Source: Gordius sp. MW1
Taxonomy: Eukaryota; Nematomorpha; Gordioida; Gordea; Gordiidae
Direction: 5' to 3'
DNA length: 64,000 bases
NCBI GenBank assembly: GCA_964036665.1
Contig: OZ038532.1
Location: 9,610,001-9,674,000 of the forward strand
The first letter of the stretch is position 1. Each line of letters opens with the position of its first letter. This document shows, in pieces, positions 39,001-50,552 of the stretch. The position numbers and the translations under genes were made by a program. Below the pieces are notes generated by a model. It was not told where the DNA came from and did not search any database. It saw nothing but the letters and a program-made list of their open reading frames with translations.

Positions 39001-42000
39001 AAAACTTAGTTTTTAGATGATGGATTTGATCTTTTAACTTAATTAAAGCTAATTCCATTACATGTTAATAATATAGAGGCTCAGTCATTTGACCCATGTA
39101 AAATGAATGAGCAATGTCAAACTGGCCAATGTTGGCAAGGAGTGTGTGGATGTGGTCCTACAATGTTTATTCAAGATTTTGGTTGTCGTGGTAATTTTTT
39201 AATGTTATGATTTTAAAAAAATGTATTCACATACATTTAATAAATGTTAATTGTAAAAAATTTTGTATAAGATTTTGTATAGCAAATTATTTTTTTTATC
39301 GAGGAAGTTATTTTAATATTTATTAGCTGTTGACTTAACGGAAGCTTGTGAGACAACATCTACTTGTAAAACAGGACAGTGTATCAATTTTATCTGTCAG
39401 TGCCCCCCAGGACTTACCAGAATCGAGGGTGGATGTCTTAAAAGTATTAAAATAGTTTATTAGAAACCGCTAATGAGACTTGAAATAAAATTTATATTCA
39501 ATTAATGCTAAATTAAGGGCTGAGGCAGGGTTTACATTGCAAAAGTCATGATCAGTGTCAAAGTGAGATTTGCATCAATGATTTTTGTAGGTGCCGAGAT
39601 AAAGAATACTATGAACAAGGACTTTGCCACAAAAGTATGTATATTTGCCACTTGAAAATTATTTGTATATATTTTAAATTTATGAAATTACCTATAAAAG
39701 CTGTATTGATTAACTAATAGTCACTCAAAAAGTATTGACAGCAATTTTAAACCGTAACTATTACAACATATTAATTATGTGTTTAGAAAAAATTCATGAT
39801 AAATTATGCTCAACTAATCATCAGTGCTTCAGCAATAATTGTGTTCACGGAGTGTGTCAATGCACATCAAAATTCCATGCCAGGAAGGGCATCTGTTGGA
39901 GAAGTAATATTTAAAAGCGCCTTTATATCGCATTTTATATATTGATATAGAAAGCCCGTTGCGACCTCATTATTATACATTTTAAACAAAATCCCAAAAT
40001 GTGAAACAATTTACATGAACTAGGACTAAGCAAACTACTTTTCAAAATAAGTAGCTATAAGCTATATCGCGCTACTTTTTCAGTGTAACGACAAAGTAGC
40101 ATGCCACATTCAAACTAATTTATCATATGTACATTAAAATATAGCATTCAATAACTAACAATTTAACCAAACAATGTGCTATTGCAAAAAAAAAACGTCA
40201 AAATTTTTCTGACTTAAAATTTATATTGAGCCCTATTGAAAATGTCTTGTCTCAAGTAAGACAGATGCGAAAATCCTTGCCCAATGCAATCGGCGTTTTC
40301 TAAAATTAATTGAGGACCTCAGTTCTTCATCTTTATTTTGAGGAGATTTGCTTAGTTATGCCGACACAGATAGAAAATAAAAGCTAACTGAAAAATTAGT
40401 GGGCGAATTACCCCCTGGGCGCTGTTGAACGCTTCTCTATTGTTTCAAAAGAGTTGTATGACAGACTATGCTCATTATTAAATGACAATTTTGAATGTCA
40501 AGATTGGCTTAAATCACACTAATTATAATTTTTTCACGTAGCTTTAAAATATACATATACTACTAATGTGATTAAGTAGTAAATTGAATTTTTAAAATAA
40601 AGTATAGGTTTTTTAGTTTAGCAAATTTGTTTTAGTTTTTAAAATGTAGCGATGGTAGCGCTAATTTTATAGAAATGTAGCGGTTAGCACGCTAGTGTTT
40701 TTGACAAGTAGCAATATAAGCAGCGCGCTACTTTAAAAGTCGCGTGAACAGCTCTGGTTTTTAATAAAAACTAAACTTGCAATGATTTTTAGTATTAAGA
40801 GTCTTCTATATTGCCAAAATTAAATAGATAATAATTAATATGATTATTTATCATTATTAAGGGCGGCCCTGGGGAACAAAGTGTATTTACGATGATGACT
40901 GCTTAAGCGGTAGATGTCATAATGAAGCGTGTGAATGCAATGAATATTTTAAAGCAGAAGATAACTACTGCGTTCCAAGTATAATATTAACTCTAATATG
41001 TACTACTTGATAAAATACTATATTTGATTGCAATTATAGAACTAATTATAAATGTTTAAAGCAATTAAATGTTAATTTAAAAGTATTTATATACTACCAT
41101 ATTATAGCATATATTTAATTTATTCGACTTGAAAATCAGCCCTATTCGTATTCCAATATTTTTGGCACTATTCATTACTATTCAGAATTATATCATATTT
41201 CTGAACTTATATATAGATAGCCCCCTACAAGCAAATTTAGAGTAATCAAATATAAAGTAATGCGCATTTTCCATTGTACTTATTTCTTTTTGTTTAAATT
41301 ATTATGGAAGATTAAGTAAAGTAATAAGTCAGTTACTTATAAATTTGAATAGAATCCAAAACACGAGGTATTATAAACGTTTAAAGGCACTTTGTTAAAA
41401 AAATTAATAATGGCCATAAAATAAATTTTATACCCTTTATAACTTTAGACGTTGATGTACCTTAATAATTTACTAAATGTAAAGATCAGAAGCCTGACAA
41501 AAATGGCATAATTTTTGTAACAAAATTTATGCATACGATATAAAAGTAATTTCTCTAAGCCTGAGTCATATTCACCTCTTTAAGCCGTAGACTTTTGGAT
41601 TTAAAATCCTAGAGATGGGCGGGCCATCTTAATATAAAAATATTCAAAAAATTAAGTTGTATTTATTTTAGTTTAAACAATTAGTCGTTTTATCTTCACA
41701 ATTGAATTTTCTGCTCTTGATAACATTTACTTACCTATATTTTATTGCCTTGATAGATTCTCGTGCCCCTACTAAATTTGGTCAGTGTGGGTAATCATAT
41801 GAAATTTTCTAGAGTTATGTCAACTTTTTATATCGATGATTTTAATAAAGACAAAGCTATAACCCTTCTAAATTTAATGATGTTTTTACAAAAAAAATGC
41901 ATTGCTCAAAAAATTTAGCGGCTTAAAATTATTTCCCCTTATATAATTTTTTAAATAGTGCCAACTTTATCTGAAAAATAAATTGATATTTTAATTGCTT

Positions 42001-45000
42001 TTTTGGGAAGATAACAATTTGTGTGATAACCTAAAATTTTGTCTCTAAATCTATCAAGGAAAAAAACTTAGGTAAGTGTTGTGTTGAGTTTATGGATTAA
42101 GACTTATATAAAGCGCAAATATATGAAAAATTCTAAACACCTTCTAATTTTATATTATATTGAGGTTAGCTCTTGATTAATAATTAACTTTAATAACAAT
42201 CGAGTTGGGATAAGTCAAAATGAGGTTTTAACATCTTGACATAATGAGAATATCCATGGGCGTACGCAGGTTTTAAATTAGGGGGGGGGGGGGAGATTGA
42301 AATTTTGCTGAGAGCAAAAAAAAAAAAGGTTTCCACGTCCAAAAAATTTTCCTCTAAAAATTTCCTGAGAGCAAAAAAAGAAAAAAGGTCCCGACGTCCA
42401 AAAAATTTCCTAAGAGCAAAAAAAAAGCAACTGCCCTAAATTACGCAGTGTGGGCAGCCAGACCCCCTGCCCCCTGGCAAATTAGGGGGTGGCAGGGAAT
42501 CCGGCTGCCCCCCTCCGGCTAATTAGGGGGGGGGGCAAAACAAATTTTCTTTATAATTTGTTAGGGTTTTTGTATTGAAATTTTTTTTTTTGAAATTAGG
42601 GGGGGGGCAGCCGTCCCCCCCCCCCTGCGTACGCCCATGAGAATATTATAACTGCCACTTTATCCAAACACTGTGATGGGATTGAATTAAAAAAAGAAGT
42701 AAGACTGCGAAATGAGTGTTTAAATGAAATTGATTTGATGATATAGCAGTCACAAGAAAAGTCACATCAAGGTATAGCCCTACAAAATGGATTATTTTCG
42801 GCCCAAGGCCGAAGGCACAAAATTTGTCCAAGCCCGAAATGCCTTTTTTTAATTATGACCCGATCCAAGCTCGGCCCGTTCTTTTTTTTAGATCGAGCAT
42901 ATTGTAAATCTGTAAATTTTTTAATGGCTGTTTTCGTAATTTGAAACCAGGTTATGCTTGAAATATGGAATCCAATTTCTCTTGTTACATATTACTTAAC
43001 TAATAGTTTTGACGTATTAATTTCTTTATAAAAAACAAAAAATAAGTTTTTTGTTTTTTTTTGTTTTAAACTGTGCATAAATACTAGATATGAAGTTGCA
43101 ATGTTAAAAAAATTTTTTATACTTTATATTGAGTTGTTGAAATCATGTTTACAAATGGTTAGCTGGTCTAGGTTAAAGTCGGGGGGGGGGGCTCAAGCCT
43201 CTGATAGGCTGCCCCATTAGGTCCGACCCGAGACCAAGGCAAGAGTATTTTATTAAATTTTGCCCGAGCCTTATCCGAAACTCTCTTAGGGGACGGGCTA
43301 AGACCTGGTGGGGCTTAGCGCCCGTGCAGGGCGCTGCATCATGGCTTGGATTTTTTGATCAAGATACAAATTAAAATATAACAGAAACTATAGGCAATTT
43401 TGTCAATTCTTTTGACAAGAACTTTAATCTATTTCATGATTTGTCTTATTTAAAATATATTTTTATTAAACAATATGTTTTTATTTCCTCTATTGCACCA
43501 ACATAAAGGCTTACTAACATAAGGGTAGCCAGGCAGAGGGGGGCAGGGAGGGGCGGCCGTTCTCACCCCCCCCCCCTTCCCCCCTAAATGTCTTTTTAAA
43601 ATAGCCTCCGCTCATAATTTAAGTTAACTTTAATACACTTATAAGCAAATTTACACTAAATATTATTTTGAAATTCGAGATTATTAGTTACGTTTGTACA
43701 ATCACCCATTCATGTCCTACCACCAAATTTGAATTCTTATAGACATTAAACTTTATTTATAAATCATATAAGCTATGTTTTTAGACACATATCGTTTAAT
43801 TTAAAAGTTAAATTTTTATGAGGAGTAGACGCAAATGGTTCTATTTAATGAGTGTTCACAGAAATTAGGGAAAATAGACTTTATAAAGCCTATCACCAAA
43901 TATTCTGGGATGTTTTATTTTTATTTCATTTTTATAATTCAAATCGGGCCTAAATAAAATATTAAGAGTTTGGCCCGGGTGCAATTAAACAAAATAAAAC
44001 ATGGGGCCTGGCTTGGAATTTTAATGATTAAAGAAATCTAACAATATCCCAACAAAAATAATTTTTTAAAGGTTTTTAATTAATATTTAACGCATAAAAT
44101 AAAATTATAAATAAACTAATAAAATATTACATATTTATTTGGAATCGAACAAGCGTTGGCAATATCATTAAACTAAGATGTAATTTTTGTCAGTTTTTCT
44201 ATTCGATCAGGGTTGACTTTTCCATGCTTTTGAATTGGAAGGATAGGAACCATGATATTTTACGTTAAATATCTAATGAATTAGACCGTAAAAATTTTAA
44301 ACATCTAGAAGCGAGACTTTCAAATTTCTCAATTTTAACGATATAAACCATTAATGTTCGAATTTATAAGAATATAAAACCACTAAATGCAAAATCGGAT
44401 TTCAAAGTGCTTCTACCCATCACTGGCAATCCTACAAACCTTTAAAAAGATGATTAAAAAAGCCTAAAGATTTTGGTAATCTTATTGTCTTTAAAATAAG
44501 TGTCGAGCCTTCAAGTACACCTTTTATTCACTAATAACATCTATGAATGTTTAAAGCATTAGGACGGCACTCCATCTTGGTTAAAATCACTAATGAATAG
44601 ACTGGCTTATTTTTACCAATCTTATCCATATAGAAATCCGTTTGATCATTTTAGCTATTATACGTAGGTTTGTTTATGATCTGTTTAACACAAAATTAGT
44701 AGTTGATCCAAAATAGTGCTACGAACAAATGTTTAACGTAATTATTGATTTTTATCTAAAATTATTATTATTATAATAGTGTATATTTTTTTAACACAAT
44801 TAAAGACTACTTGCTACTCAATTATGTCGGGACGGGCCTATTTTATGAATAAAGATCCGGTCCGGCCCGGATTTTAAAGCCTATAATATTGAAGGCCCGG
44901 GCTGGACCTCTAGCCACCCCTGCAGGTCTTTAGTTGAGGCCTCAGCTTAATCGGAGAGTAAAAAACATTTTAAAATATTTTTTGCACTCACTTTTTTGCC

Positions 45001-45917
45001 CACCCCCCCCCCCCCCCAATTTAATCCGGCTAGGCCCATGCTTATTCAATTACTTTTTGATGACAAAGTAACTTGATTTGATAAATTGCATTTGTTTTAT
45101 ATAAATAGCAGCAACTATTTATTTAATTTTATGAATGCTTAAATTTATAATAATAAATTTTCGAAAATTTTTTGTTGAAAAAACTTTTGAAAAAACTTGA
45201 ACTCAATTTAAAAAAAGAGAATTTGGAAATTAACTTTATTTTTGAGGTTTTTACAAACTGGATGTAATTCCTTTTTGAGAAACTTTATCAGCTCTTCAAT
45301 TACTATGACAAGGTCCAATATTAATTTAAACAATTTAAGAAGTTGTTAAAAGGGTCGCATTAGTAAAATTATATAATAATTACTTTGCTTCTTATAAATC
45401 TAAAATGCTTTAGATTATTAATTGTTTTTTATAAGCACAGAAGCAAGACAAATGAGACCGTGTATTAAAAATGAAGATTGCCTGGGCGGTTACTGCAAAC
45501 ACGGAACGTGCTATTGCTCTTATGGATTTAAATTGGTCCTAGAATATTGTGTACCTGGTATATAATCTTGATTGTCTTATTTTAAATCCAAATTTATGGA
45601 TTCTATAATATCAATTGTGTTAATTAGGTTTGAAACAAGATTAAGTCTTCTTTATAAATCAATAGTTATTTTGCACCAAAGATTATATTTTATATATTTT
45701 ATATTTGTAATAAAATTTTATATTCATTTTAAAATGTTTAGAAAATTTATATGGTCTACCATGTGATGATGAAGTGGACTGCCCCTATATGGAATGTCGG
45801 AATAAAACCTGCTCTTGTTATTCCAATTACCATTACGATGATAGTCATCAAGTGTGCTGGCCAAATTCTTTTAATATTGTGCCAAAACATTACTTGTTTA
45901 TTAAGAACATTAACTAA
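29954..45917 (+). CDS. Secreted CTLD plus nine EB-like modules, copy 1
   Basis: Thirteen exons: 29954-30020, 30095-30282, 30705-30856, 33567-33694, 34385-34516, 34907-35029, 39077-39190, 39327-39443, 39518-39634, 39787-39903, 40862-40978, 45441-45557 and 45742-45917. All have GT and AG borders, and the spliced 1665 bases are one open frame of 554 residues. Order: signal peptide, C-type lectin-like domain, nine six-cysteine modules resembling the EB module. The start ATG is chosen because a hydrophobic leader follows and the donor AGAA|GTAAT is shared with copy 2. Exon lengths match copy 2 exactly in ten of thirteen exons. Introns hold an RTE, a hAT and a hAT relic. AATAAA lies at 45959. Expected role: secreted recognition or matrix protein; ligand unknown. 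Confidence 0.85.
30095..33694 (+). CDS. Copy 1 exons 2-4, C-type lectin-like domain
   Basis: Exon 2 has CVPECPPGWTYHVTLGECWH and ADLYCKSL, the usual opening cysteines, the CPxGW strand and the helix cysteine. Exon 3 has NVWVWIARNIDDSKYYDVYK and RCYSGFNCYPIQ. Exon 4 has KWGIGEPSNNHFEDCVRY, YCG and PLCMKEHC, the closing disulfides. The GEPSNN loop resembles the EPN sugar-binding loop, but no WND motif follows, so canonical calcium-dependent sugar binding is doubtful. Exon 4 would read through its donor for 15 codons to a stop beside an AATAAA (33740). Confidence 0.85.
31180..33150 (+). mobile_element. Decayed RTE-type LINE in intron 3 of copy 1
   Basis: With many frameshifts, the plus strand gives the end of an AP endonuclease and linker (EEKIARQHRPIVMNYQ near 31580) and an RTE reverse transcriptase: INEKASEK..KANG near 32000, FKGKWEPQKYGKYRGIN near 32140-32190, the RLRIDKYRE block near 32300, and a divergent C-terminal end near 32770-33070. 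It lies in sense orientation between exons 3 and 4. Its many stops show an old insertion, while the exons either side stay open. Confidence 0.75.
34385..45917 (+). CDS. Copy 1 exons 5-13, nine EB-like modules
   Basis: Every internal module exon is 114-132 bases, starts and ends in phase 1, and holds one module with six cysteines. Five exons are exactly 117 bases. The common spacing is C-x5-C-x4-C-x4-C-x-C-x10-C, as in CKMNEQCQTGQCWQGVCGC followed by a sixth Cys. Module 1 has x8 in the second loop and x11 in the last, module 2 has x6 in the first, and module 9 has x12 in the last followed by a tail (WPNSFNIVPKHYLFIKN) and TAA at 45915. The spacing agrees with the EB module found in nematode and arthropod secreted proteins. 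Some spacings also fit EGF-like folds, so the family name is an inference. Confidence 0.82.
35760..36466 (+). pseudogene. hAT transposase C-terminal half, ZMYM1-like
   Basis: After a frameshift near 35920 the frame reads YYPIIDRIIAELNIRFSKIN, SLEGLNPSSFCDKSLL, then from 36117 MATFFVKHY..., LTIPITSASCERLFSLLKRI and LALLSLEHDFIN, ending at TAA 36466. The P-I-T-x-A-x-x-ERLFS segment is the hAT dimerisation domain. Catalytic residues upstream are lacking on this strand. Confidence 0.8.
36704..36943 (-). pseudogene. hAT transposase DDE-start fragment, opposite strand
   Basis: The frame reads FYLTILDEIRNVRCTEQLSV, CVHFVEFNGTPKEIFWGFL and LESLDALTIVYKIQEF, the segment around the first catalytic Asp (LDE) in ZMYM1-like hAT transposases. 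It faces the C-terminal fragment to its left, so the two cannot be parts of one transcript without an inversion. Confidence 0.7.
37862..38270 (+). repeat. Dispersed repeat, second copy of 2765-3380
   Basis: It shares gttaaaatttattaaatg, catttgcgaaacta, aaatcgcactttaattt, the 'actctcgcgttg' phrase and the tcgggtcgggccgggtcggc block with the copy at 2.77 kb, in the same order, without the MITE that interrupts that one. Confidence 0.6.
38710..38797. repeat. 46-bp tandem duplication
   Basis: The unit aataatagatcttcatcacc, with its continuation tttaagtatattaatag, is present twice in direct succession. It lies in the intron before module 3 of copy 1. Confidence 0.75.
40010..40756 (+). mobile_element. 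Degraded hAT relic in copy 1 intron
   Basis: A short frame at about 40420-40525 reads LGAVERFSIVSKELYDRLCS and LLNDNFECQDWL, a worn hAT dimerisation end (A-V-E-R-x-F-S). It is followed by a right end with gcgctactttaaaagtcgcg and tgaacagctctgg. 'gtagc' and 'gctac' motifs occur near both ends. The left boundary is unclear. Confidence 0.5.
40979..45440. other. Large intron of copy 1 with repeats
   Basis: This 4.46-kb intron separates modules 7 and 8. It contains a G-tract MITE (42255-42639), GC-rich 'ggcccg' relics near 42800-42890, 43190-43340, 43960-44000 and 44830-44930, and C-runs near 43560 and 45005. I find no gene inside it. Confidence 0.5.
42255..42639. mobile_element. G-tract MITE, TIR CATGGGCGTACGCAGG
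   Basis: It begins catgggcgtacgcagg and ends with the inverted cctgcgtacgcccatg. The body alternates purine-rich and G/C-run segments, and the phrase 'ctgagagcaaaaaa' is repeated internally. The same phrase occurs inside the 258-856 element, confirming common origin. Confidence 0.7.
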
Positions 45918-45958
45918 GAACGAATATTCTGGTTCTTTGTCAAGCTCTCTCTTTCTCT

Positions 45959-45964
45959 AATAAA
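45959..45964 (+). terminator. Polyadenylation signal of copy 1
   Basis: AATAAA lies 42 bases after the copy 1 stop codon, a suitable distance for cleavage and polyadenylation soon after. Confidence 0.45.
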
Positions 45965-46697
45965 AGAAAAAAATTGTGAAATTATCGATGCAGCGCAAAT
46001 TTTTTATTTTTGCCATAAAGCCCTATGTTTTAATTATTTGATAGTTTTATGCATTTAAAAGCTACAAAATTATAATTGAGATGCAGGCTAAAAATATAAT
46101 TAAATAATTTTGTTAAATTTAATATTGATTTCCTAAAACTTAAGTATTGTTTATAATTTATAACATAATAAATTATATTATTTGATTAATAGCTCACCAA
46201 ATAAACTTGTGAATATAAAAATTAAGTTATAAGCAATTTTTTATGTTTTGAACTAATTAACTTAATTGGTGTTTAGTTATCAAGGATTCTAGACGCTCAA
46301 TAAACTTAACAGCGATGACGCCAAATATAAAATCTTTTTCTAATATTTGTTAATTGGCCTGTTACCAAATTTTTACCTATTTATAAAAATATCCCAGTTA
46401 AAACGAAATATTAATAATAACATTACCATCAGGGCCCCAAGTTTAGTAATTAAAAAGTGGTTGGTCCGTAAAATTGACAATAAATATCCAGCAAAGATCT
46501 AATATCAGAAAGGTAAGGTCTTTTCCTTATCTTTCGTTGTTCCATATTATAAATATATTAGGGGAACGCCTCACTAAAACAAAGGCAGTAAGGAGATTAG
46601 TTGTTGACAGGATTAGCATGTTGTGATATAGGCACTGAATAGAAAAGCTAATTGACACAAATACTAAAAAAATAAAGATACACATCACCCCTTTCAA

Positions 46698-47055
46698 GTC
46701 AACTGAGAAACGTCCAACTGAACAAAAACCTCCTAATCTCATCTAATCTCACCAAACTATATCACTTCATCGTTTAAATTGACTTAAAAAGCTAACATAT
46801 TATACACAATCTAATATACTATTCTATTAAATTCTTATATCTTAGATTATTTTATATTGGAGTATAAATGGATAATATTGTATTTTCTTTGTAAGGTATA
46901 TATTAATCTAAGATATAAGAATTTAATAGAATAGTATATTAGATTGTAAATTGTAAATATGTTAGCTTTTAAAGTCAATTTAAACGATGAAGATAGTTTG
47001 GTGAGATTAGATGAGATTAGGAGGTTTTTGTTCAGTTGGACGTTTCTCAGTTGAC
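46698..47055. repeat. Long hairpin, 152-bp arms
   Basis: The segment 46698-46849 (gtcaactgagaaacgtccaa ... cttagatta) returns in inverted form at 46904-47055 (taatctaag ... ttggacgtttctcagttgac) with few differences. The loop is 54 bases. A transcript would form a long stem. The flanks show no obvious target duplication. Open minus-strand frames overlapping the arms appear to be by-products. Confidence 0.85.
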
Positions 47056-47129
47056 TCGGATTCCACACCACCTGCTGACAAACCACATTAAAAAGCAAAT
47101 GAGATACGAAATGTTCAAAAGCCTTCACT

Positions 47130-48410
47130 TAATCAAATTGGGGCAAAACATAAATAAAGAATATAAATGTAGAACTATGATAATATAGCTAATCAACTAT
47201 TATTCGAAAAAGAAAGGGTGTAGAGATGGTGGTAAAAATTTATAGGTACAGAGGATCATCAGATATAGGGGCATGGGTGTTAGAGGGTAAAATAATGATT
47301 TAGAGAGGGACTTATTAATCATTTTATGAAATTTTAGCCATAATTTTAATAAATTGGAACAAATTTTTGTATATAGAGGGGGGCAGCTTCCGCCCTCTGC
47401 CCCCCCCCCCCCAGTTGGCTAAGCTCATGTATAGGGGCAAACGGTAACGAAATCGTTGCGATGTCATATTTAAAATGGGCATAGAAGAGATGGCTTAAAA
47501 TGAATGAAAAGGGGGCAACAGGCCAATGAAATATGTGATATACATAAAATGTAGTGATGAGGGGGGAGGTCTTTGAAGCGATAAACCATGAGTGCCTTGA
47601 ACCCGAGGATGGAAAAAATGAGGTAATGAAGTTGCAAACACAAAAATACCTTTGCTGATATTGAGCCATTGCAAGATGAAGGAGCCACGTTTACCTCATA
47701 AGATAATTTCCTAAAAGCGAGTCGGTGATCAATAGAGAGTGATCACGATATCTCTTTTATTAATAATCATAGGGAGTCCACAGGTGCGTAAAAACTACAT
47801 AGGTACTGCCACTCCTTAAACACAGGGAAAGGATCATGTTAAAGATGCTAACGAAGATCGACATATATAGGCTAATCATACAATAGATACAATATTAGCA
47901 CACATTTACAATAGATAAAATTTTTGGACTACAACAGATAAAGGAAATATGGGGAAAAGAAATCAGCTTATGGTTTATAACTAACTCGTCTAATAGGGTG
48001 TAGAAGAGAATGATTTTTTGATTTAAGATTCTTTTTATGTATTTTACATAAGATCTTTACACTATGGATCCACAAAAACATCGTTTGGCGTAATAACAAT
48101 GATATTGTACTTTGCAAGAAGACGAAGAAAGGGATATTTAAAGAAGCGTAGATTGCTTAGTATATACTACAAATGTGAAATAAAAAAGATACATGCAACT
48201 AAAGTTTAAAGATTTATGATAGGTATTATAGCATATAATTATTATGTATAAAAAACCAGTCTCGATAAAAGGCTTGTAAGTGGCAATATGGCCTAACGTT
48301 TAAAAACCCTAAAGTAGTTTAATAATATTTACGTTTTTAATTAGTAGATTGCTTCTAAAATTAAAAACAATGTGTATTTTATACTTTATTATTGTTTATA
48401 TTAAATAAAA
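47130..48410. other. Decayed repeats between the paralogues
   Basis: A short RTE reverse transcriptase trace (NDIVLCKKTKKGIFKEA) reads at about 48085-48150 on the plus strand. A G-tract MITE end lies at about 47380-47430 (ccagttggctaagctcatg). Nothing else is recognised. Confidence 0.45.
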
Positions 48411-49860
48411 ATTATGCTTAGTAATACAATTTGTCTTCTTTATTTATTTGTTCGTATTTATGGAAAGGCAGTGGCGATTGACAAGAAAGATTTAAAAAAA
48501 CCGATATGGCAAAACTAAATATTAAGACTCATGTTAGTGTGCGCCTATGGAAATAATTAATTACCACAATTAAAGTGTTCATTTTGATATGAAATGATTT
48601 TTGGAAATTTAATGGATATAGTCACGATCTAATATTGCCTAAGGTTTAAACCAGGACAAAATTGGTTCTCAAAAAAAACCAGGTAAATTGCCAGAAATAA
48701 TTTTGAGCTACAGCCTTTTGCAAAATACTATATTTGGCGACAACATATAGTTTGCATAATAATTCGTCGTTGTCGATTACAATAAATTTTTCTGGCGAAT
48801 ATTTTGTTGAGCTGAAGGCATATTCCAAGGATACGAAATGTAAATAATAATAAAGTAAAAAGTTTATGCTTCTTCTTTTTCCCCTCGCCGTCTTAATATT
48901 AAACGGCGTACGTTCAGGTGTGTATGTGGGCGTCGTTGCTCCCGGTGGCAAAGTTTGCATTAATGTACTCAGAGTTAAATATAAATTTAATTAAAAGCGA
49001 CTTTTGGTGTTTAATAAATAAGATTTGTAAGCCACTTTTATTGTATTTTTTGTCAAGTGTAGAGGGAAGAAGGAGAAATAAGGACTTATACCAGTAAAAC
49101 GTAAGGTGCGCCCCTTCCACTAATGAAATGCAAATTAATTATGGGCAGTCAGTCGAACAACTGGCTAAAATAAGGCTTCCTCTCTGCCCCCTTTTCGATT
49201 GTGATGGTGTGGTTTAAAAACCAGAAACTTGCAAATTCATCAATAATGCATGGCTGCTCACCCTGCCCCCTCTCCCCTCCTCCTGCCCCTTCTGCTTCAC
49301 CATTTTATATCCCGAACAAACGAAACCCATTTTGTATGGGGGTGGGCCACACAATTTATTCGTTCATATTTCGGTAGTTATGGTGGTGCGGTAGCGGCTA
49401 TTTAATGAATTTGAACAACGATGCTGTGCTCGCCTCGGAGTAGTGGTGAGAGGGAGCAAGAGATATTGCCATTTTAATTTTCGCCTTCCCCTCCCCTCCC
49501 CCCTCCCTTTTACATTTTACCATATATATTAGTAAATGGAGAGTGGGAAGGAGGCTATCAATAATATCTAAACTTCAGTAGTGAAATAGCGTATACATAA
49601 TTGGTCCTTAAAAAATACAAGACATTTTATGACGATGGTACGTACATAGGTCACGAATTGTTAGAAGTCTACCCAAGCTGTCTCACCGGGATGATGCTGG
49701 AGGACTTGGAACTTTCGTACTCCATAGCTATGAGTCTAGGGGTGTTCGAAGCCGCCGAAATTGCAGCATACTCGTAGACGAAAAGCCAGGCAACCCTAAC
49801 ACTGTCTGGCAAACAAATTAATTCAAAGGCTCTTAAGAGGGCAAAGATCCCATCCATCTT
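48411..49860. other. Intergenic stretch without a supported gene
   Basis: AT-rich sequence with pyrimidine-rich patches (49255-49310, 49480-49520). A hydrophobic peptide at 48414 (MLSNTICLLYLFVRIYGKAV) has no usable donor and ends soon after. I treat it as chance. Confidence 0.35.
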
Positions 49861-50265
49861 GTACTGACCCCTCCTTAAAGGGACGTATGCGTCCTGATGG
49901 GTCTTCTTTAGTCCCATGGAGCAATGGATTCACCTTAAATGATACTTCACATATATTGACCTATTTAACCCATCTAACAACAACAATGATTCCTAAGTTG
50001 TTGCAGAGGGGCGGAAAACAAATAAATACAAAGCCCTATTATCCTCAAACATTTTTATTCCATTGATCGCTTCGTGTTCAGACACCTTTGACAAACAGGC
50101 CTTAGCTTTTATAAGAGGTAGGAAGACGTTCTCCCCCGTTTAAGCATTCGGTATCCTTTTTAATGAAACAAAGACTTGATATTCTTATACCAAATACAAT
50201 TTAAAATCGTTCGCGGATTCTTGCCTAATTTTGAAAGATTTTCTCGGTGATGCTATATCAGAATA
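49860..50265 (+). pseudogene. Retroelement endonuclease-like domain, copy B
   Basis: With several frameshifts it repeats copy A at 22.5 kb: LKGRMRPDGSSLVPW, NPSNNNND, AEGRKTNKYKALLSSNIFIP, LIASCSDTFDKQALAFI and KYNLKSFADSCL. The WD segment is lost by a deletion. It lies just upstream of paralogue copy 2. Confidence 0.6.
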
Positions 50266-50485
50266 GTTAATATTTTATTTGACGCATTTTGTCTTTTATA
50301 TTTCATGTATTTATATTATATTACTGTCAACGGATTTTAAACAAATAAACTTCAAAAAAATAATGATATACATTCAAGTCAGTGTTCCTTAAAGAAAATG
50401 TAAAGTAAAACTCCCTATTTAAAATATAATAATTTGTATCATTTAGATTTAGTATATCTTTCGAAAGTGTAATTCTATTGACTAA

Positions 50486-50552
50486 ATGCAACTGCAATTT
50501 TGCTCATTGATAGCTATCATACATTACGCATTCTCAGGCATTAATTTAAGAA
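50486..50552 (+). CDS. Copy 2 exon 1, signal peptide
   Basis: It encodes MQLQFCSLIAIIHYAFSGIN then LR and one base of the next codon. It ends in AGAA|GTAATT, the same junction as copy 1. The first intron is 77 bases here and 74 in copy 1. Confidence 0.75.

Noticed and set aside
48414-48500. Signal-peptide-like stretch as a first exon for copy 2
   Set aside because: The phase does not fit exon 2, no donor is present, and the exon at 50486 matches copy 1 in length, phase and sequence.
49669-49917. 82-residue minus-strand frame
   Set aside because: It is antisense to the degraded endonuclease-like retroelement fragment that follows on the plus strand.
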